This document shows positions 11,501-19,910 of a stretch of 64,000 nt of DNA, piece after piece; positions within the stretch are counted from its first letter, which is position 1, and every line of letters begins with the position of its first letter. Where the stretch lies: NCBI GenBank assembly GCA_950097015.1, contig CATNEN010000024.1, forward strand, positions 2,857,501-2,921,500. The letters run 5' to 3'. Below the pieces are notes generated by a model. It had not been told where the DNA came from and did no database searches. It saw only the letters and a program-made list of their open reading frames with translations. Both the position numbers and the translations under genes were made by a program. The DNA is from Macrostomum hystrix. Lineage: Eukaryota > Platyhelminthes > Macrostomidae.

Positions 11501-12765
11501 TCGGCGATGAGCTGGTTGAGGAGCCGCGGTCCACGAACTCGCAGCCGGCCACTCCGCGGCATCATCATCACAAGAGGCACAAGCAGCTGCAGCAGCAGCG
11601 GACACAACAGCAGTTGCAGCTGCGTGAGCTGGATGACGAAGACGACTTTGTTCAGCCGCAGGCAGCTGCAAAGGTGATCCTTAATGACAACAATAATAAT
11701 GATAATTGCAGGAGGGCTGTGGGCAATGGCACATCATTTGGTGACACTAGACCCGCAGCCAGCGAGGAAGCAATTCTGCCTATTTCGCTGACGTCAGAGC
11801 ACACACTCGCACATGATGTATACATCTGCCCAGACTTTCTCATCGTCTTGGCAGTGTAAACTTTCACAATGCCTTGGAGGTTGGCACTCAAGGGCCTAAA
11901 TTTTATGACAGTTTTGCTTGCTAACATGACGGGTTAGCTAAATGATCAAAATTGCGTCCTCAGTCACCCCACGAGTTTTCTTTTAAGTTTAAATTAATAA
12001 TGTATTATTTTGTTTCCATTTCACAATGGCAATAGACGTCATTGATTGCCGAGGTTAACCTTAACCACGATTGCCATTACGCAGCAGCAGCGGCCGTGTC
12101 ACGCATGCGGACTGATCCCTCTGCTCGCACAGCCACCGCAGCCGCTGCCTCCGCTGCCGCCGCCGTCCGAGAAGCGACGCGCGTTCGCCTATTCAGGTAG
12201 CCGGCGGCCTGGACAGGGATCGCTGGACAGCGCGCGGGCGGCCGTGGCCGGTGTTCTTCCAACAGCGGCCCTTGTCGGCGCAGCAGCTTTGGCGGCAGCG
12301 CGGAGCAGCCTGGAGACCATACACGCAGTCGAGGACGAGAACGTTGCCGTCGGCTGCAGCAGCGAGCTTGTGGTTGTGGCACAATCATCGGCTCAGTTTT
12401 CTCCGCCATTGTCACCGTTGATTCATGGCATGGCTTCTCCGCAGCGGCTGCCGGTTGAAAAATATTTACATCAGCCACCTCACCAGCAGCAGCAGCAGCA
12501 GCACCTTACCACCAGCCCGAAGCCGGAGAATCGAGGACTTAACCTGGGCCCAGCGGACATCCGGCCGCGATCTTCCAGCGACGCTCGCGAGTTCGACTTC
12601 AGCCCGGACTCGGATTCGGCTGCGGCGGCCGCTGCGGCCCACCAGGAGCGGTCGGCGTCCGTAGGCATAATTGGTGATCGTCGGCTTGACAGCATCAAAG
12701 AGGATCAGTCCCGGCTGGGCGCAGCTGGCCCACGGAGCAGGAGTCTGCAGCAATCTGGGGAGTGA
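2529..12765 (+). CDS. plekhg5-like: PLEKHG5-like Rho guanine-nucleotide exchange factor (multi-exon, 5' incomplete)
   Basis: Exons with matching GT-AG sites and phases: 2529-2651, 3231-3295, 3381-3538, 4322-4359 (?), 4457-4525 (?), 4619-4744 (?), 6059-6262, 6380-6475, 6586-6687, 6858-6974, 7124-7298, 7939-8148, 8825-8907, 9015-9141, 11141-11238, 11323-11673, 12085-12765. They sum to 941 codons with stop. Exon 3381 (LKVEVLPRVDILKETSKRML) resembles the first half of the ubiquitin-like Ras-binding fold of PLEKHG5. The DH domain starts at REAVWELFKSELVYLIDYL in exon 6059 and runs to exon 7124 (RCRRLQITDLLVAPMQHCTK). The PH domain spans exons 7939-11323 (MYCFLFDDILLLTKVKKPPK, then FVLVHISRFQQIIGVFTLQ, closing helix WLDHLRRAQQHYQE). 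The tail is Ala/Gln/Ser-rich and low in complexity. The family activates Rho GTPases at the membrane and cytoskeleton. Upstream exons were not found. The conserved DH core motif is altered. Family assignment is firm, exact orthology less so. Confidence 0.87.
3047..3085 (+). repeat. Short outlier of the 13-bp G-rich repeat
   Basis: Three to four units of the same GGGATGTTGGGATGGGATG motif as the 1345-2455 array, located in the next intron (2652-3230) and separated from the main array by exon 2529-2651. Confidence 0.85.
3665..3807 (+). repeat. SINE family C, partial copy
   Basis: Contains a decayed B-box-like GAGTTCGAATCG, the segment AATTTGTGTCGTTAAGC, and GGCGGCGTCCCCTGTCCATGG, matching the better copy at 26430-26665. 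Its tail passes directly into the 40-bp tandem array. Confidence 0.6.
3808..4150 (+). repeat. 40-bp tandem repeat derived from a SINE body
   Basis: About nine copies of a 40-bp unit that begins TGTCCATGGACTGAACGAGC. The motif GTCCATGGACTGAAC is part of the body of SINE families B and C, and the array follows a SINE C copy without a break. It is intronic in the RhoGEF gene. Open frames crossing it are not genes. Confidence 0.85.
4322..4744 (+). CDS. Three tentative small exons of the RhoGEF gene
   Basis: Three candidate exons restore a continuous frame between exon 3381-3538 (ends phase 1) and exon 6059-6262 (starts phase 0). They are 4322-4359 (38 nt, DAKKKGGMSILKM), 4457-4525 (LEAMIPSDPTGEQGSAEIP...) and 4619-4744 (IDKRLNKGKEGATDLQEALT..., ending SFKASRISA). 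All have AG acceptors; donors are GTGAGA, GTGGCC (weak) and GTAGAC (weak). The third looks most like coding sequence. None shows clear similarity to the PLEKHG5 region it would replace, so 4322 and 4457 may be chance. cDNA would settle it. Confidence 0.45.
4768..5905 (+). repeat. 28-bp minisatellite in RhoGEF intron
   Basis: About 40 units of 28 bp with a constant core TGATCTGTCACTCCTGTA followed by a variable segment: AGATGTGGGAC at the left, AACTGTGAGGC in the middle, AACAGTGGGGC to the right, AACTGGGGGGC at the end. The array begins about 24 bp after the donor of candidate exon 4619-4744. Confidence 0.95.
7299..7938. other. RhoGEF intron: pyrimidine-rich and AT-rich unique sequence
   Basis: After the donor at 7299 there is a T/C-rich stretch (about 7370-7560), then an ATAAATGAATAAATG run near 7650-7675. 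No nested gene or repeat family recognised. Confidence 0.5.
8425..8760 (+). repeat. SINE family A, near full-length
   Basis: tRNA-like head with B box (AGTTCGATTCC near 8452-8462), then ACGGCGAGGCCACATTTATT, CCTCGAGGGCCAACCTCCAAG, CCTGACGATGAGAAAGTCAG, TGTGTGCTCAGGAGTC, CACCAAATGATG in sense, and an ATT-rich tail (TTATTATTATTACG). Located in the intron between exons 7939-8148 and 8825-8907 of the RhoGEF. Confidence 0.85.
9465..9710 (-). repeat. SINE family B copy
   Basis: The minus strand shows the head B box near 9685-9700 (GGTTCGATTCCCGAC), TTAGCAAGACACTTAACTC, CCCAGCTGTTAAATGGGTAC, GTCCATGGACTGAAC and a 3' end near 9465. Intronic in the RhoGEF gene. Confidence 0.85.
10300..10615 (-). repeat. 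SINE family A copy
   Basis: On + it reads tail first (TAATAATAATAATAACAATTG, 10313 on), then GGTGACACTAGACCCGCAGC, then GAGGTTGGCCCTCAAGGGCG and TCTCCACGACTGCGCCCCAA. It is a minus-strand copy lacking the tRNA head. Intronic in the RhoGEF gene. Small open frames within it are not genes. Confidence 0.85.
11685..11920 (-). repeat. SINE family A, truncated copy beside a splice donor
   Basis: Minus-strand copy starting with the tail (AACAATAATAATGATAATTG) only about 12 nt after the donor of exon 11323-11673 and ending near GCACTCAAGGGCCTAAATTTT. If the intron were retained, translation would run about 60 codons through the SINE before a stop at 11857-11859. Confidence 0.85.
12081..12090 (+). promoter_or_regulatory. 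NAGNAG-type tandem splice acceptor, last RhoGEF exon
   Basis: The last intron ends ATTGCCATTAC followed by GCAGCAGCAG. Cutting after the first, second or third CAG keeps the frame and adds or removes one Gln, so single-residue isoforms are expected. The exon then reads ...RPCHACGLIP in frame with the stop at 12763-12765. Confidence 0.5.
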
Positions 12766-13720
12766 GAACAGATCTGCTCTGGTGAGCCTGGAGGCCACTT
12801 TCGTTAACCAGCTTCATGACTTAAAGGAAGCTGTCAATCGTACATCATAACAAAATTACCGATGAAGGATTATGTCATTCCTAGAAGTTATAGAAATTTT
12901 AATTTAAATCTATCGTTTATTATGACCCTTCAATTAAACTGACAACACACAAAGATTACACGTGCGTTTTGTTCCATCGAAATATTTTGAATCTATGAGT
13001 AATTAGCTTATTGTTTTAATATTTTCATCAAATTTACTATTTTCTATGCAAATACCTACACTTTCTAGGTTTGTAGGATATTCATTCCGTAAATATTTTC
13101 GTGAGTACTTTTAGAGAGTCGAGCTTGTTGTATTTTAGCACAATTGAAAGGCGAAATGTTTTTTGGCAATTTACTAATCAAGTTGTAGTTTAGTTGAATG
13201 CTCTTATACTGGTAGAACCATTGCTTCTTAATATCACATGCAGATTTGTGTAAATATCATCATGTTTATTTACGGTATTTATCTACTAACAATGACCATG
13301 CATACGACATCGCTTGAAAGCGTACAAACTGTAAAACTGGTGGTCTTAAGTTTTTTGCTGACAAACTACGACTGGTTTAATAATTTTTACTGTAAAAATG
13401 TTTACCGGTACCATAGTAATCATAATCCGTGTAACCATCGGCAATCATACTTGCCGCTTTAATATATATACGTAAGCATTTTTCGTATTAGTATTCTGTA
13501 GCCGAGTTTCGTTATGCTTAATTTCTAAGAGCATAAAAAATTAATTTCCCCTTTACAACATCAATAAAAATATTTTCCCCTAAAAATGAATATTTTCCTA
13601 TTAATATAGTTTAAGTAACTTTTAATCTTATTTTTCTTTCTCGTTATATTTTTTTATATAAATTACGACCTATTCAAATCCTGAGCCAACGGTTTAAATA
13701 ACTGTACTAATCATTACACC
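12766..13720. other. RhoGEF 3' flank, AT-rich, no further gene
   Basis: Follows the TGA at 12763-12765 and probably holds the 3' UTR. AATAAAAAT occurs near 13563 but is about 800 bp away, so the true polyadenylation site is unknown. No RNA gene or repeat family recognised. Confidence 0.4.
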
Positions 13721-13976
13721 AAGTGTATGTTCCAAATGTCATGAAATTGCTTTTCTGTGGCGAAGTACAGTGTGCTACGCACATGTACACTGACTGACAG
13801 AGGACAAGGGCATGAGAGTATGCTCAGGGTCTGCGCAGTCCAGGTAAATTTGAGAGCGCCTTGCAGTAAAAGCGATTCAGTGTACACTTCACCTCCCCCA
13901 AACGTTTCTGTACACTTGCAAATTCTGCCTACCCTGTCCTGTCTCACCATGCCCCATTCTCTATCCACACACAGCT

Positions 13977-13991
13977 GTAACCCGTGGCAAC
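13977..13991 (+). promoter_or_regulatory. RFX X-box upstream of DRC3
   Basis: GTAACCCGTGGCAAC matches the X-box consensus GTNRCC(N0-3)RGYAAC at every fixed position, with a 3-bp spacer (CGT). It lies 191 bp before the DRC3 ATG. RFX factors bind such sites in promoters of ciliary genes across animals, which fits the product. Occupancy and transcription start are not known. Confidence 0.65.
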
Positions 13992-14181
13992 GTGGCGCGT
14001 ATTCAACTAGTCCAGTGCCTCGCATTTCTAGTCACAATGCTTTCTCTCTGAAAGCTAAACATAAAATTAAATCGAAAACCTCTGCAACGCCACTACATCG
14101 AAGTTAAGCAAGTGACGGAGGCCAGAAAGACTATTGTAGGTTGCAAGCAACCACAGTGAATCGCACTCTAGCCGCTAAAAT

Positions 14182-15750
14182 ATGAGTCGTCTGTACGATA
14201 CCATAGAACCGTCCGTAGTGGACGACGAGATGCTGAGGACGGCGGTGCACGAGCAGGGCCCGAAGGGCGAAGCCGGTCGAATCGCAAAGAAGGAAGGCAT
14301 CGACTTTGCCACCGTCACTGAGCTGCGACTCGACTACCGCAACATCCTCAAAATTGACAACCTCTGGGCATTCGGCAGTTTGGTGAAGCTGCAGCTGGAC
14401 AACAACATCATCGAGTCAATCGAGGGCCTGGACCACCTCGTCCATTTGCGCTGGCTTGACCTCTCTTTTAATAACATCGGCCGCATTCAGGGACTGGATA
14501 AGCTCACTCGCCTCGAGGATCTCACCCTGTACAGCAACCGCATAGAGGTATTGGAGAACATGGACAGCCTCACAAATCTGCACGTGCTTTCTGTTGGCAA
14601 CAACAAGCTCGGCGACCTGGACAACCTGCTCTACCTGCGCAGATTCCGCCGCTTGCAGAGTCTAAACATCAAGGGCAACCCGGTGTGCGACAACCGCGAC
14701 TTTCGGGACTTTGTGCTCGCCTTTGTGCCGCAGCTGGACTTCCTTAACTACAAGCTCATCGACGCCGCTTTGCGTTCGGCCGCCAAAGAGCGATACGAAC
14801 TGAAAATCAACGAGATGGAGGACAATGAGAGACGCGAGGAAAGGCTAGCCGGCGAGAGAGCAGTTAAAGACGAGGAGCTCAAGCTACACAAGCTCGCCTT
14901 TGTTGAGAACTTGAACGGCGCCACCCTGTTTGAGAGTCTCTACCAGGAGGACACTGAGGGCCAGAAGCTCAACAAGATGCCAGGAGTAGACGAAAAACTG
15001 CAGCAGTTTCGCGACAAGTTCGTTGAAGTCTGCAAGCAGCTGTTCGACTTTGGACTGGCTGATCATCAGAAACGAGATGATGAGGTGAAACAGTTTCTGG
15101 ACTGCATTGACGAGGCTGAGGTAGCCAATAAGCGCATGGGAGAGGATCGCATCGCCGAGTTCATGACCTATCGCAGAGACTCAGTCGACGAGCTCATGCA
15201 GATGACGGACTCCAAGCTTGCTGAGTCCCGCCTGAAAGACTACGACGAAGAGGTAACGAAACTGTGGGACGACCTGATGGGCTACGAGTTACAATTGGTC
15301 GATCAGCTCGAGGAAGCCATTAAGGAATTCGACAGAAACCTTGAAGAGATGGTCGGCACCTTTGTTGAGAACGTGCAGACCCTCATGAGCAACTGCCGCG
15401 AGTTGGAGAACAACCACAATGAGCTCATGATGGAGACGGCAACCGTGTACCTGGAGAAGGTGATGAAGAATGAGCTTGAGGAGGAGCCACCAGACGATTT
15501 GAGGGATCTATTTGTCGAGAAGGACACTGTGGTGGCAGCCGTGCAGACGTCGCACGACTTGCACCTGCTCAAGATCGACAATAAGGAGGATGACATTGTG
15601 AAGCGCATCAAAGACTGGAAGAAAGACCTGATGGAGACAATGAACACCGAACGAGAAATCAAGCGAAACAGGTCACGCGTGCTTGAGATCAACAACCTGG
15701 TAGATCACTTGCGGGAGGACATGCAGAATCTGGATATACCTGCAATTTGA
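14182..15750 (+). CDS. drc3: Dynein regulatory complex subunit 3 (DRC3/LRRC48)
   Basis: Single-exon frame of 522 residues, close to the usual DRC3 length of about 523. The start MSRLYDTIEPSVVDDEML matches the family N-terminus. Residues ~45-175 are leucine-rich repeats (LDYRNILKIDNLWAF, LQLDNNIIESIEGLD, LDLSFNNIGRIQGLD, LTLYSNRIEVLENMD), closed by an LRR cap around GNPVCDNRDFRDFVLAFVPQ. The rest is charged coiled coil; AFVENLNGATLFESLYQEDT and HDLHLLKIDN are strongly conserved family segments. DRC3 is part of the nexin-dynein regulatory complex of axonemes and controls ciliary and flagellar beating. No introns are visible, unlike its multi-exon neighbours; retroposition is possible, but the frame is intact and the promoter has an X-box. 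Convergent with MRPL18. Confidence 0.96.
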   Translation: MSRLYDTIEPSVVDDEMLRTAVHEQGPKGEAGRIAKKEGIDFATVTELRLDYRNILKIDNLWAFGSLVKLQLDNNIIESIEGLDHLVHLRWLDLSFNNIGRIQGLDKLTRLEDLTLYSNRIEVLENMDSLTNLHVLSVGNNKLGDLDNLLYLRRFRRLQSLNIKGNPVCDNRDFRDFVLAFVPQLDFLNYKLIDAALRSAAKERYELKINEMEDNERREERLAGERAVKDEELKLHKLAFVENLNGATLFESLYQEDTEGQKLNKMPGVDEKLQQFRDKFVEVCKQLFDFGLADHQKRDDEVKQFLDCIDEAEVANKRMGEDRIAEFMTYRRDSVDELMQMTDSKLAESRLKDYDEEVTKLWDDLMGYELQLVDQLEEAIKEFDRNLEEMVGTFVENVQTLMSNCRELENNHNELMMETATVYLEKVMKNELEEEPPDDLRDLFVEKDTVVAAVQTSHDLHLLKIDNKEDDIVKRIKDWKKDLMETMNTEREIKRNRSRVLEINNLVDHLREDMQNLDIPAI

Positions 15751-16247
15751 TTGCGCACAGCAGTACTGAGTTCACGGTGCCAGAAGTATCAACAGACATT
15801 TAAGTAGCTGGCACTGTCTCTTTTGAAACTTTTTTTTGTTTTCGATAGTTCGTAAGAATCGTGGCATAAATAGTTTTGTCTAATCGAGATTCTTCAGAAA
15901 AAGCTACGAGTCTTACTGTTGCTATCAATGAGTAGGCATTGACCCCTTGTTTCCTGTTGTTTGTAATGTACATCGTATCAGATACAAATAATGCCTTCTT
16001 TCCCAATAATTTGCGTTTTATGCTGCTCTTACGTTATTGCTGATTTACTGAGTTATTTATAGATTCTCACGGCCAGAAACAGCAAAGTAAGGACCCAACT
16101 TGTTTGTCTGATGGGGGAGAATTTTACACAACTCCCTGAGGCCACAGGGCGTCAATCTTGCCCTAAAAAAGATTTTGAAAAGTAGTTGATCCACACAGCA
16201 CGTAATTTAGCAAAACACCTGCTAATTAAAGCTAAAAATTGCTAGAC

Positions 16248-16253
16248 AATAAA
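16248..16253 (+). terminator. Possible poly(A) signal of DRC3
   Basis: AATAAA about 500 nt after the DRC3 stop, on the coding strand. It lies inside the opposite-strand 3' flank of MRPL18, so the two transcripts would end within a few tens of bases of each other or overlap. Confidence 0.4.
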
Positions 16254-16266
16254 CTCTGCCCACTAG

Positions 16267-16272
16267 TTTATT
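16267..16272 (-). terminator. Possible poly(A) signal of MRPL18
   Basis: AATAAA on the minus strand, 66 nt beyond the MRPL18 stop codon (16338-16340). Fourteen bases separate it from the opposing signal of DRC3. Confidence 0.5.
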
Positions 16273-16337
16273 GAGACACATTTATGTAGCCAGCGCATAC
16301 AGATTTAGGAGAAAATATTAATTTAAAAAATGTTGGG

Positions 16338-17480
16338 TCAGCCAGTCTTGTTTTTGTCAGCAAACGGATTATTAGGATTAGGTGGTGGCAGCAGCTTCTG
16401 GCGCCGGTAGTTCCACCACCAGCCGCGGCGCACCTTTGCTAGCGCCTGGTAGCGCGGCTCCCGCTCCTGGAACCTGGCCGGCCGCATCGTAGGCGCGTAC
16501 TGCACGTACTTGGCCTTGTCCTCGCCAGTTCGGAGCTCGTCTACTAGCCGCGGAAACAGTGCGGCCCGCTGATCGGCAGTCAGCGAGTCGTAGTCGATGC
16601 CCGGCTGCTCCGGCCGCGGCAGCTCGGGTCGCTCTTCCAGATGCACGCCGCCGTCGAGCATGGCTTGGCAGAAGGCGTCGTTGCGTTCAGCGCTTCGAGG
16701 AATCTCCAACTGGTCCAGGTAGACCCGGTCGATGCCGCACTGCAGGCATCTGCTGGCCAGGACTTCGCCAATTGCGCGTGCGGCGCTGACGTCGCGCGCA
16801 CTGTAGAGCTGACTTCGAATGGCAGATTCAGCCGTAGAGGCTTCCACTACAACGGAGCCATTGTTGTGCACAATCTGCAAGTTCAAAGGAATGCGATGAC
16901 AGGCTGTAAGGCTGATTCACCATTCTTATTTCTCAGTCCACGCATGTTTTTGAGCATCAGTATATTCCGAGAACTGCCAAACTTACGAGTACAACTCAAT
17001 GGTTATACAGACAATTAACACACGAGTACTGGACACATGTGATTCTAAAAGATTCTAAGCCAATAATGGCCCAACTGTGCATGTTAGTTATTAGTGATAG
17101 TATTACCAAGGTCGCCTTCATCCACAACAGAATCCACCAACCTGAGCGATTGTTCCGGTGCCAGTGCGACGTAAAATGCACTTTAAATAGTAGTTGCGAT
17201 TGGGCTGCTGCAGTTCCCAGCCTTTCGGTTTTGGCGCGTGACCGCTGTGCTCAAGGTGGCGCGGATTTCTATTAACAAATGTTGCACGTATTTTATAGAC
17301 ACCTTGAGTCACGGCGGCGCCCCTGCCGCCGCTACTAGCGCTCAGAAAGCGGCTAAACAAGCCAGCTCCGCTGCGGCAAAGCAGCAGTGCACGGATGCCA
17401 GACAGCGACTGTGGGATTTTAGTTGAGTGCTTACAGTTTTGCGCAAATGGCACAAAATACGAATCGTTTACGTCTCCCAC
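16338..17480 (-). CDS. mrpl18: Mitochondrial large ribosomal subunit protein uL18m (MRPL18), two exons
   Basis: Exon A runs from at most 17480 to 17142 (donor CAG|GTTGG), exon B from 16874 (acceptor TTGAACTTGCAG) to the stop at 16338; both phase 0. Exon A encodes a basic, Ser/Leu-rich presequence-like stretch (LSGIRALLLCRSGAG) and FVNRNPRHLEHSG, the family motif. Exon B continues IVHNNGSVVVEASTAESAIR, LYSARDVSAARAIGEVLASR and RCLQCGIDRVYLDQ, which align with MRPL18. uL18m sits in the central protuberance of the mitoribosome. After the usual end of the family (EGGV-like DGGVHLEE) the frame goes on for about 80 residues, rich in Arg, Trp and Pro, ending PNPNNPFADKNKTG. The only ATG in exon A (17480) gives an acidic N-terminus unlike a mitochondrial presequence; a CCCACAG acceptor-like site before the presequence suggests the real start may be in an upstream exon. 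Confidence 0.87.
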
Positions 17481-17784
17481 AGTAATATAAAAAACAGACT
17501 CAAAAGGGGAAATTCAAATGCCAGAAGGCTTATTTTTGTTCATTTTCATTTTAAAACACTCTGCTAGACACGCGCTATTCGTAGTTTATTAAAAACAAGA
17601 ACGGATAATTCAGTACATAAACTGAGATTTTAAAGTAGGCAACAACTAGGATGGCGTACATGTATGAGGATGACCTTGGTAGTCATCCGGCCGTTTGTAT
17701 TGGTTACACAGTGGCTCAGAGCTGCTTTAAGCAATGGCCAGCTCATACAATAGCGGTTTCAAGTGCATAGCTGTGAGATGATTA
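17481..17784. other. Spacer upstream of MRPL18
   Basis: Region 5' of MRPL18 on its coding strand; probably holds its promoter and perhaps a first exon. No motif could be assigned with confidence. Confidence 0.3.
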
Positions 17785-18095
17785 TGCAATAACATTTGCA
17801 GGAGGGTTCTGGACATAGACATTGACACAATTTTGTGATGGTCAAACTACAAGAAGACTATTCTGCCCATTCCCTTGACTCCTGAGTCATTTACAAAAAC
17901 ACACACAGATGGCTACTGTATGCTGTCACACATGCAGGTGTGTACATCTGCCCTGAATTTTTAATCATCAGGCAGTGTACACTCTTACAAGCCCTAAGCC
18001 ACCCCTTCTGTGGCTATGTCCTAAATGAATGCTGAATCAAGCTCAGGGACCTTGATGCAAGAGGCAAACATGTTAGACCACTCTGCCACACCTTG
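17785..18095 (-). repeat. SINE family A, diverged copy
   Basis: On + it shows CAGGAGGGTTCTGGACAT, CTTGACTCCTGAGTC, CAGGTGTGTACATCTGCCCT, ATCATCAGGCAGTGTACACTC, then the head (GACCTTGATGCAAGAGGCAAA, GACCACTCTGCCAC). It is more diverged than other copies and so probably older. Confidence 0.75.
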
Positions 18096-19014
18096 AGATA
18101 AATGAACATTACTGACTCTTAACTAAAAAAACATGTTAAAAGCCTAAGGAATATTATTTTTTTAACTATCTGCTGCCTTAAACATTTAAACTTCATAACC
18201 ATAAAAGCCAGATAAATTAGCTCAGCTTTTAAGTTTTGCATGTTGATTTTAAACTATTATGTTCAAACAATTTAAACTAAAATAAACTGATAAAAACAAA
18301 TATTCTTCATAATTTCTGAACGTAATTTCATATATGAAACTATGAATTTTATAAATACAAAAAGTTTCTACTTTGAAATTCATAAGCATTAATCATCAAT
18401 GAAATGGCTTGCCCAATTAAGTAGAACACAGCAATTCCTATCTAAAATTGGAAGAAGTTCTCAAATAGAAAAAATAAAAGAATGTTGAGTTTCATAGTGT
18501 AATAGTATCCCACTAAGTTTTTAATACTCTTTATATTATCTATAATTTTTTCTTAAAAGAAAACATCAGACTAGGAGTTTAAAAAAGTAGACATCATTTT
18601 CATGACTTTACTTTTATAAAATAGTTCTTGTCTTTTGAAAGAAATAAATAATTTGTTCTATCTAAAAACGTGTACTTTCAATGAAATGGCATAGGAGGAC
18701 ATCCTCATCACAGGGGGGCTACAATTTTTTTTCATGAAACCAAGAAGCAAACTTGTTCTAACTTCTAATATGTTTTCAATATACATGTCAACAATTGACA
18801 GTTGAGTTGACAAGTGAAGTTTGAATTTAATTGGAAAACTCAAAAGTATTTTATAGGATTAAAGCTAAAGAAGCCCAAAAAATCAATTGTAAAAAGGCTC
18901 AAGCAACAGCTCTAGTTGCCGCTTTAATGGGAGATGTGAATACTGGGATTCAAGGAATTGAGTCAAGCACAATTTGTATCATTAACTATTAACATTTTCT
19001 TAAAGATTACTTCA
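18096..19014. other. AT-rich spacer, no gene seen
   Basis: Strongly AT-rich, stop-dense in all frames. No exon, RNA gene or repeat family recognised. Confidence 0.5.
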
Positions 19015-19910
19015 CTGGTAGTTCGGTAACACCACAGGACCATACATGCGCAACACCCGGCCGACCCGGCCGAACCGGCCGGGTGAAACGAGGGCCAAGC
19101 AAGGTAAGTCGCAAAAACCAATCGACCAAGCGCCAAAAAATCAAAGGGGGGACCAAGGGACAAAAAAGGAAGGCGTGAAGAAAAGGAAAAAGGGGAGAGA
19201 AAAATAGAGCAAATGAGAGCAAACTAAGTCGTAAATAGAGCAATGAAACGAACTAAGTCGCAAATGAGAGCAAAAACTAAGTCGCAAGGCCGGCTAAGAT
19301 TTGGGAGGTTGCGCATGTATGCACAGGACAGTTCGGTAACATATCAAGGTACAGTTCGGTAACAATTGATTAAACTGGATCGGAAGGGTTCTTTGCGAAA
19401 TTATTTTATATTTAGTTCGGTGAAGTTACAAAGTAAAGTCAATAGCACTTCGAACCATATTTAGCTTTTCGAAATATGAGTAGGCCTATGAGGTTGCATT
19501 TTGCATGTTACATATTTCACATTTGGGCGTCAAATAGTGACAATGTACCGTCATCAAGTCATTCATACAGTCATCAAAAAAGGCCAAATTTCGTGTGATC
19601 ACACAATTTGCACTAATTTTTCATCCCTTTTGTATACATCCCTTTGAACGAGCCTTTACCCTACTTGCACACTCTAAATGACGTGTCAGTTTCAGATACA
19701 TCAGTAACATCAGTCAGTTGTGTCCTAGCAACGATAGTAGAAACATTGTTAGAACAAACCTAGATTGATTTTATTGACTTTCAATTGTTACCGAACTGTC
19801 CCCAGTGTGTTACCAAACTGTCTCCTGTATGTTACCGAACTGTCCTTGAGTGTTACCGAACTGTCTGTTACCGAACTGTCTGTTACCGAACTGTCCTGTA
19901 TTCACTTCAC
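19015..19910. mobile_element. Candidate non-autonomous DNA element with inverted subterminal motifs
   Basis: The motif AGTTCGGTAAC occurs in forward orientation at about 19019, 19330 and 19352 and in reverse (GTTACCGAACT) at about 19788, 19850, 19866 and 19879, plus a one-base variant near 19809. The inner pair share flanks: ACAGTTCGGTAACAATTGA at 19350 mirrors TCAATTGTTACCGAACTGT at 19782. The left part also has a GC palindrome-rich patch (19057-19084, CCGGCC units) and repeated ACTAAGTCGCAAATGAGAGC. There is no coding capacity. Inverted clusters of short motifs are typical of subterminal transposase-binding sites, but target duplications could not be defined. Confidence 0.5.

Noticed and set aside
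16559-17018. Plus-strand frames opposite MRPL18
   Set aside because: Shadows of the GC-rich coding exon on the other strand.
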